A stretch of DNA of 61,919 nt from Roseburia sp. (GTDB lineage: Bacteria > Bacillota > Clostridia > Lachnospirales > Lachnospiraceae), in assembly GCA_019421345.1 (NCBI GenBank), contig JAHZFL010000009.1, positions 1-61,919 of the forward strand, given 5' to 3'. Below, in pieces: positions 57,504-61,919 of this stretch. A program made the translations under genes and the position numbers. The first letter of the stretch is position 1. The number at the start of each line of letters is the position of its first letter. The notes beneath the pieces were generated by a model, which saw only the letters and a program-made list of their open reading frames with translations, was not told where the DNA came from and made no database searches.

Positions 57504-58370
57504 TTAGTTTGCTTTTCCAATAGAGCCAAATAACTCCATTTTCTCTTTTACGGTAGCCTTGATCGCCTCAGTACCCGGAGCAAGCAGCTTACGAGGATCA
57601 AATCCCTTACCCTCTAAGTCTTTGCCTGCTTCGATATATTTACGCGTCGCATCCGCAAAGGATAACTGACATTCCGTATTCACGTTGATCTTTGCAACAC
57701 CCAGAGAGATTGCCTTCTTGATCATCTCCTCCGGAATACCTGTACCGCCGTGCAGTACTAACGGCATATCTCCGGTAAGCTTCTGGATTCCGTCCAGTGT
57801 CTCAAAGCTTAAGCCTTCCCAGTTTGCCGGATATTTTCCGTGAATATTACCGATACCTGCTGCCAGCATGTCTACGCCGAGATCCGCAATTCTCTTGCAC
57901 TCCTGCGGGTCTGCGCATTCTCCCTTACCGATAACGCCGTCTTCCTCGCCGCCGATAGAGCCAACCTCAGCCTCGATCGACATACCGTTCTTATGAGCCA
58001 GCGCAGCAAGCTCTGTCGTCTTGGCAACATTCTCGTCAATCGCATAATGGGAGCCATCAAACATGATAGAGGAAAAGCCAGCCTCTACGCACTTTAAGCA
58101 GCCTTCATAGGAGCCATGATCCAGATGCAGCGCAACCGGAACCGTAATGTTTAATTCCTCGATCATTGCCTTTACCATAGAAGCAACTGTCTTATAGCCT
58201 GCCATATACTTTCCGGCGCCCTCAGAAACTCCGAGAATGACCGGAGACTTACACTCCTCTGCCGTTAAAAGAATCGCCTTCGTCCACTCCAAATTGTTAA
58301 TGTTGAACTGACCGACTGCATAATGTCCTGCTTTTGCTTTGTCTAACATTTCTTTTGCGGATACTAACAT
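57504..58370 (-). CDS. fba: class II fructose-1,6-bisphosphate aldolase
   Basis: This 288-residue zinc aldolase of glycolysis splits fructose-1,6-bisphosphate to DHAP and glyceraldehyde-3-phosphate. Metal and substrate motifs: VALHLDHGSYEGCLKCVEAGFSSIMFDGSHY, EAEVGSIGGEEDG, GNIHGKYP, LVLHGGTGIPEEMIKKAISLGVAKINVNTE. Length and end (MELFGSIGKAN) are typical. GAGGGAGGAAT precedes the ATG. Confidence 0.95.
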   Translation of the reverse strand: MLVSAKEMLDKAKAGHYAVGQFNINNLEWTKAILLTAEECKSPVILGVSEGAGKYMAGYKTVASMVKAMIEELNITVPVALHLDHGSYEGCLKCVEAGFSSIMFDGSHYAIDENVAKTTELAALAHKNGMSIEAEVGSIGGEEDGVIGKGECADPQECKRIADLGVDMLAAGIGNIHGKYPANWEGLSFETLDGIQKLTGDMPLVLHGGTGIPEEMIKKAISLGVAKINVNTECQLSFADATRKYIEAGKDLEGKGFDPRKLLAPGTEAIKATVKEKMELFGSIGKAN

Positions 58371-58472
58371 ATAAAATTCCTCCCTCGTTTGTTATTCAAT
58401 CTACGGTAATAAAACCCTAACGGTATTATATATTACTTTTCCCAAAAAATAAAGTTAAAAATTTGACAATCT

Positions 58473-59384
58473 TTATGCCTGTATTTCGGCAGACGGCACC
58501 ATAATTTCCACAGCCCTGCAAAGGTTGCGCACCACAACCTCCTCATGGTCGCCGCCAAATTCTCCGTCCAATGTCCACGGAATGGGCTGCTTTGCCACAA
58601 ACCGGACCTCCTCCGCCTTAAAGGAATAGACCATATCCGTGTCATCCACCAGATTGATCAGCGATGCAATGATTTCATTTAACTCGATCGGGTTCCGCGG
58701 CTTCTTGATCAAAGTGACCTCAAAAACGCCGTCGTCCAGCTCCACGTCCTTTCCTGTCATTCCCTTAAATCCGCCCACAGACGTAGAGTTGCTGATCATT
58801 CCGTAAATAAACTCTCCCTGTACCACAGCGCCCCGATACTCCACCTGCATCGGATAAGCCGGAATATCATGGAGACTGCGCACTCCCTCTAAAATATACG
58901 CCGCATGCCCCAAAACATTTTTCCACTCCTGACTCGTCTTATAGGAAACAGCCGTAAATAATCCAAATGCTGCCACATAGACAAAATAATCCTCGCCGAA
59001 CGCACCGACATCACATCCGAACCGCTTTCCCGCAACCGCATTTTCCGCCGCCAGCGCCATGTCCTTTGGAATCCCAAGCGACGTCGCAAAGTCGTTTGTA
59101 CTGCCCGCCGGAATATAACCAAGCGGCACTCTTTTCTCAGAGCGCATCATCCCTGTGACGGTCTCATCCAACGTTCCGTCTCCGCCGGAGCATACGACCA
59201 GATCATACCCGCGAGCCTCCGTCTCCACCTTGTGCTCGGCATCTCCCGCCGCCTGTGTCGGGTAGATCGTAACCTCATATCCTGCCTTTACCATCGTATC
59301 TACGATTTCCAAAAGCTGTGTCTTAATCTGTGCCTTACCGGAATACGGATTAAAGACAAACAGCAGCTTCTTTTTTTTACTCAT
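58473..59384 (-). CDS. diacylglycerol/lipid kinase family protein (YegS/BmrU type)
   Basis: This is a 303-residue lipid kinase-fold protein. Motifs: FVFNPYSGKAQIK, VCSGGDGTLDETVTGMM (ATP-binding GGDGT), LGYIPAGSTNDFATSLGIP, and VELDDGVFEVTLIKKP. It probably phosphorylates diacylglycerol or a related membrane lipid. The ATG at 59384 (MSKKKKLLFVF) is preferred to an in-frame GTG three codons upstream. Downstream of the HPr gene (33-bp gap), so perhaps co-transcribed. Confidence 0.9.
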   Translation of the reverse strand: MSKKKKLLFVFNPYSGKAQIKTQLLEIVDTMVKAGYEVTIYPTQAAGDAEHKVETEARGYDLVVCSGGDGTLDETVTGMMRSEKRVPLGYIPAGSTNDFATSLGIPKDMALAAENAVAGKRFGCDVGAFGEDYFVYVAAFGLFTAVSYKTSQEWKNVLGHAAYILEGVRSLHDIPAYPMQVEYRGAVVQGEFIYGMISNSTSVGGFKGMTGKDVELDDGVFEVTLIKKPRNPIELNEIIASLINLVDDTDMVYSFKAEEVRFVAKQPIPWTLDGEFGGDHEEVVVRNLCRAVEIMVPSAEIQA

Positions 59385-59416
59385 ATTGCGCACCTTAACT
59401 CTACATGGATTTTCTG

Positions 59417-59665
59417 TTATCCGGCAAAAAACTGCTCCACTGCCGCCAGCGCGTCCGCTTCATCCGTGCCCTCAGCGTCTATCACAACACAGACATCACC
59501 AAGCTTTCCAATGCTCATCATTCCCATGATACTTTTGGCATTGATTCTGGAATCACCATACTCCAAATAGATTCTGCTGTCAAACCCGTTTGCTGTCTGC
59601 ACCAGTCTTGCAATTTTCCTTGCGTCAAAATCCTCCCGCCCGCTACATTCGATCTTCTTTCTCAT
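59417..59665 (-). CDS. HPr-like protein lacking the active-site histidine (Crh-like)
   Basis: This 82-residue HPr-fold protein has the NAKSIMGMMSIG segment, where S45 matches the regulatory serine of HPr/Crh. The catalytic His15 position reads Asp (FDARKIARLV where L-H-x-R-P is usual). It cannot act as a normal phosphotransferase carrier. B. subtilis Crh, encoded directly after whiA as here, likewise lacks this histidine (Gln). It may report metabolic state to CcpA-like regulators. The start at 59665 follows GAGGGGAAG; 19 extra codons upstream are not used. Confidence 0.82.
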   Translation of the reverse strand: MRKKIECSGREDFDARKIARLVQTANGFDSRIYLEYGDSRINAKSIMGMMSIGKLGDVCVVIDAEGTDEADALAAVEQFFAG

Positions 59666-59718
59666 CTTCCCCTCCTGTTGAAACAGTCGCCTGCAAGTTT
59701 CCCTCCGGCTTGCCGTTA

Positions 59719-60579
59719 TCATTTGCGCAGTCCCTCTGCGATCTCGCTGATCTTGCGCAGTCTGTGATTCACCCCTGACTTTCCTACCGGCGGATCTAAA
59801 TATGTGCCAAGCTCCTTTAACGGCGCTTCGGGATATTCCAACCGCAGCAGGGCGATTTCCCGCAAATGCTCCGGCAGACTGTCAAGTCCCGCCTTCTCTC
59901 TGATGTATGCAATATCCTGCAACTGCTGCACGGCGGCATTGACCGTCTTGCTGATATTAGCCGTCTCACAATTTACCTTACGATTCACAGAATTGCGCAT
60001 TTCCTTTAGAATCCTTACATTTTCCAGATTCATTAAGGCAACGTGCGCCTCCATGATATTTAACAGATCAACGATCTGCGCCCCCTCTTTGAGATATACG
60101 ACATAATATTTCTTACGCGTTACAATCTTCGCATCCATACCAAAGCCGTTGATGATCGCACAAAGCTGTTCTGCCTGCGCGTTGCTCCTGCATACAATCT
60201 CAAAATGATAAGCCTTGTTTGGATCGCTCATTGAGCCGCTTGCCAAAAATGCACCCCTGACATAAGCTCTGCGGCAGCAATTCTGCTGTAATAAAATACC
60301 GTTTACCGTATCGGCAGGTTTGGGGCGGTTCGCTTCCTCGTCCCACATTTTTACCGCCTCAAGCATCCGCCATTCCTCGCCCGCCGCAAACTCACTGCCG
60401 CTTTCAAATAATTTATGTACCAGCAGATGGTATTTCTCCTTCACAAGCTGATTCTCCGAATCCGCAGTGTGAACTCTGCATTCAAACGCGATCAGTGCCG
60501 CCAATTCTGCAAGCTGGCAATGTCTGCTCCTGCCGATATGTGCTGCCAGCTCTGCCTTCACCTCACTTGAAAATGACAT
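59719..60579 (-). CDS. whiA: WhiA-family DNA-binding protein
   Basis: This 286-residue protein has a N-terminal LAGLIDADG-like homing-nuclease fold without nuclease residues (MSFSSEVKAELAAHIGRSRHCQLAELAALIAFECRVH, RRAYVRGAFLASGSMSDPNKAYHFEI) and a C-terminal WhiA HTH (LPEHLREIALLRLEYPEAPLKELGTYLDPPVGKSGVNHRLRKISEIAEGL). It takes part in cell division and chromosome-segregation control in Gram-positives. rapZ lies 14 bp upstream. Confidence 0.95.
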   Translation of the reverse strand: MSFSSEVKAELAAHIGRSRHCQLAELAALIAFECRVHTADSENQLVKEKYHLLVHKLFESGSEFAAGEEWRMLEAVKMWDEEANRPKPADTVNGILLQQNCCRRAYVRGAFLASGSMSDPNKAYHFEIVCRSNAQAEQLCAIINGFGMDAKIVTRKKYYVVYLKEGAQIVDLLNIMEAHVALMNLENVRILKEMRNSVNRKVNCETANISKTVNAAVQQLQDIAYIREKAGLDSLPEHLREIALLRLEYPEAPLKELGTYLDPPVGKSGVNHRLRKISEIAEGLRK

Positions 60580-60593
60580 TCCTCTCTCCCCGC

Positions 60594-61472
60594 TTATTTC
60601 CCGCGCAGCGCATCCTTTCCAATATCGCGGTGCTCAATTTTCACCCCGTATTCCTTTTTTACGGAAAGTCTGCGGTACAGCTCGTTTGCAAGCGTCACGG
60701 AGCGATGCTTCCCTCCGGTACAGCCAACCGCGATGACCAACTGATTTTTTCCCTCCGTAATATAATTGGGGATCAAAAAGTTCAGCATATCCTCTAATTT
60801 CTCAATAAATACGCGCGCCTCCTGAAACTGAAATACATAGTCCTGAATTTCTTCATCATTTCCCGTCTTTGCGCGAAGCCCTTCCACATAGTAGGGATTG
60901 GGCAGAAAACGCACGTCGAATACCAAATCCGAATCCGCCGGAATCCCATACTTAAACCCGAAGGAGAGCACCGTAATAAATAAATTCTTGTAATCCTGAT
61001 TTTGCACGAAAATCTTATCTAATTCTGTTTTCAGTTCCCGTGTCAAAAGACGGCTTGTATCTATAATATAATCAGCGCGTTCCTTCAGAAACGCCATCTG
61101 CTTTCGTTCTTCCTCAATCCCCTTATCCACGCGCTCATTACCGGAAAGCGGATGATTTCTCCTCGTCTCCTTATAACGCTTGACAAGCACCGAATCCTCT
61201 GCGTCCAAAAAAAGTATCTCGCAGTGTACACCCGCTGCCTTAATCCTGTTTAACGTATCCCTAAGCTCTGTGAGCGCCTGTCCGTTTCGGATATCAATGC
61301 CGACCGCTACCTTTTGCAGCTCCGTATTTTGCTGCAGATCGGACAATTCCACAAATTTTTCCAGCAATGCGATAGGAAGATTATCCACGCAATAAAAGCC
61401 AATATCCTCCATCATTTTGATCGCCGTACTTTTTCCGGCACCGGACATGCCGGTCAATATCACAAACTTCAT
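60594..61472 (-). CDS. rapZ: RNase adapter / nucleotide-binding protein RapZ (YvcJ)
   Basis: This 292-residue protein with Walker A TGMSGAGKSTAIKM near the N-terminus, GFYCVDNLPIALLEKF, and the C-terminal RapZ block VAVGCTGGKHRSVTLANELYRRL (HRS) belongs to the rapZ/yvcJ family. In Firmicutes it sits with whiA and crh. The ATG at 61472 (MKFVILTGMSG) is chosen; an upstream TTG three codons earlier is possible and better spaced to the AAAGGAGG. Confidence 0.93.
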   Translation of the reverse strand: MKFVILTGMSGAGKSTAIKMMEDIGFYCVDNLPIALLEKFVELSDLQQNTELQKVAVGIDIRNGQALTELRDTLNRIKAAGVHCEILFLDAEDSVLVKRYKETRRNHPLSGNERVDKGIEEERKQMAFLKERADYIIDTSRLLTRELKTELDKIFVQNQDYKNLFITVLSFGFKYGIPADSDLVFDVRFLPNPYYVEGLRAKTGNDEEIQDYVFQFQEARVFIEKLEDMLNFLIPNYITEGKNQLVIAVGCTGGKHRSVTLANELYRRLSVKKEYGVKIEHRDIGKDALRGK

Positions 61473-61490
61473 GTCCTCCAACAGCCTCCT

Positions 61491-61919
61491 TTAAAATTCC
61501 CCCACCATCTTCACTTCCGGTTCGAGACGAATATCAAATTGACGGTATACTTTATCCTGAACCGTCTCAATAAGCGCACGGATGTCGGCTGCCGTTGCAT
61601 CACCGCAGTTTACAATGAATCCGCAATGCTTCCGAGACACCTGTGCGCCGCCGATCTGATAACCAGCAAGCCCCGCATCCTCGATCAGCTTTCCCGCAAA
61701 ATTCCCCTGCGGACGTTTGAAGGTGCTTCCTGCACTTGGATAAGTAAGCGGCTGCTTTTCCGTTCGCTGCTGACGAATCTCTTTCATGCGCGCCTCAATT
61801 TCCGTCGGTTCTTTGCGCGAAAGACGCAGCACCGCCGCAAGCACCAGATATTCCTCCTTAAGAATACAGCTTGTGCGGTATCCAAATCCCAGCTCCCCGT
61901 TCATCAGCTCCTTTTGTAT
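61491..61919 (-). CDS. murB: UDP-N-acetylenolpyruvoylglucosamine reductase, C-terminal part
   Basis: Partial: the 5' end lies beyond 61919. About 143 C-terminal codons are present: ELGFGYRTSCILKEEYLVLAAVLRL, then YPSAGSTFKRPQGNFAGKLIEDAGLAGYQIGGAQVSRKHCGFIVNCGDATAADI, the MurB substrate-binding region with its SAGSTFKRP and conserved glutamate downstream (LEPEVKMVGEF). The enzyme reduces UDP-GlcNAc-enolpyruvate to UDP-MurNAc in cell wall synthesis. It lies 19 bp upstream of rapZ. Confidence 0.93.
   Translation of the reverse strand: MQKELMNGELGFGYRTSCILKEEYLVLAAVLRLSRKEPTEIEARMKEIRQQRTEKQPLTYPSAGSTFKRPQGNFAGKLIEDAGLAGYQIGGAQVSRKHCGFIVNCGDATAADIRALIETVQDKVYRQFDIRLEPEVKMVGEF

Noticed and set aside
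1..61919. CRISPR arrays, insertion sequences and transposases
   Set aside because: No regularly spaced direct repeats and no transposase-like protein were seen. The only mobile element is the island.

Overview
The window looks like chromosome of a motile, butyrate-producing Firmicute, most likely a Lachnospiraceae (Roseburia/Butyrivibrio-like). The evidence is an acetyl-CoA-to-butyryl-CoA gene set with electron-transfer flavoproteins, an MreB paralogue next to flagellar rod genes, type III glutamine synthetase, ECF vitamin transporters, Firmicute gene order rapZ-whiA-HPr, and strong AGGAGG ribosome sites with -35/-10 promoters of the sigma-A type. The genus is inference. Nearly all host genes lie on the minus strand, in line with the 16S rRNA that leaves the window at position 1.

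Layout. 1-730: start of an rRNA operon with two promoters, then a tRNA-Ser locus in which a truncated tRNA-Ser(UGA) is fused to tRNA-Ser(GGA). 736-6398: a minus-strand run holding t6A tRNA modification genes (tsaE, tsaB, tsaD), rimI, an RNase Z and ispD. 6488-7525: riboflavin transporter ribU behind an FMN riboswitch and attenuator. 7543-13127: tex, a DUF2752 protein, a uracil permease and a LytTR/LiaF-like pair. 13240-15134: an Mrp ATPase, a decayed gene and an ECF S component. 15260-20505: butyrate operon thl-hbd-bcd-etfB-etfA with a perfect Rex operator upstream and no crotonase. 20903-27374: cell-wall enzymes, a degenerate HD-GYP protein and recD2. 27590-30653: mreB-like gene with flagellar rod genes. 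30842-35742: uvrB-uvrA. After the mobile element: an IMPACT-family protein, a class A penicillin-binding protein, a pseudo-receiver protein, glnN, fba, a lipid kinase, an HPr-like protein, whiA, rapZ and murB (cut by the window end).

The most interesting region is 37198-50493, a 13.3 kb mobile element inserted between tRNA-Gln(CUG) and that tRNA's own terminator. It is bounded by 10-bp direct repeats, and the two ends rebuild a perfectly palindromic attP. It carries a large serine recombinase, a two-HTH repressor and a divergent Cro-like gene with four operator palindromes, a HUH replication protein, a tRNA with anticodon CAU, three sigma-factor-like proteins, and a complete HK97-type head and packaging set (portal, protease, capsid, connector, HNH, small and large terminase, head closure). 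It has no tail or lysis gene. This is the design of a capsid-forming phage-inducible chromosomal island (cf-PICI): it would build and fill its own heads and borrow tails from a helper phage. Several parts are unusual: the HNH nuclease is fused to a P-loop ATPase/kinase domain, an HTH is fused to a sigma-like domain, and the integrase gene runs through attP, so its C-terminus changes on integration.
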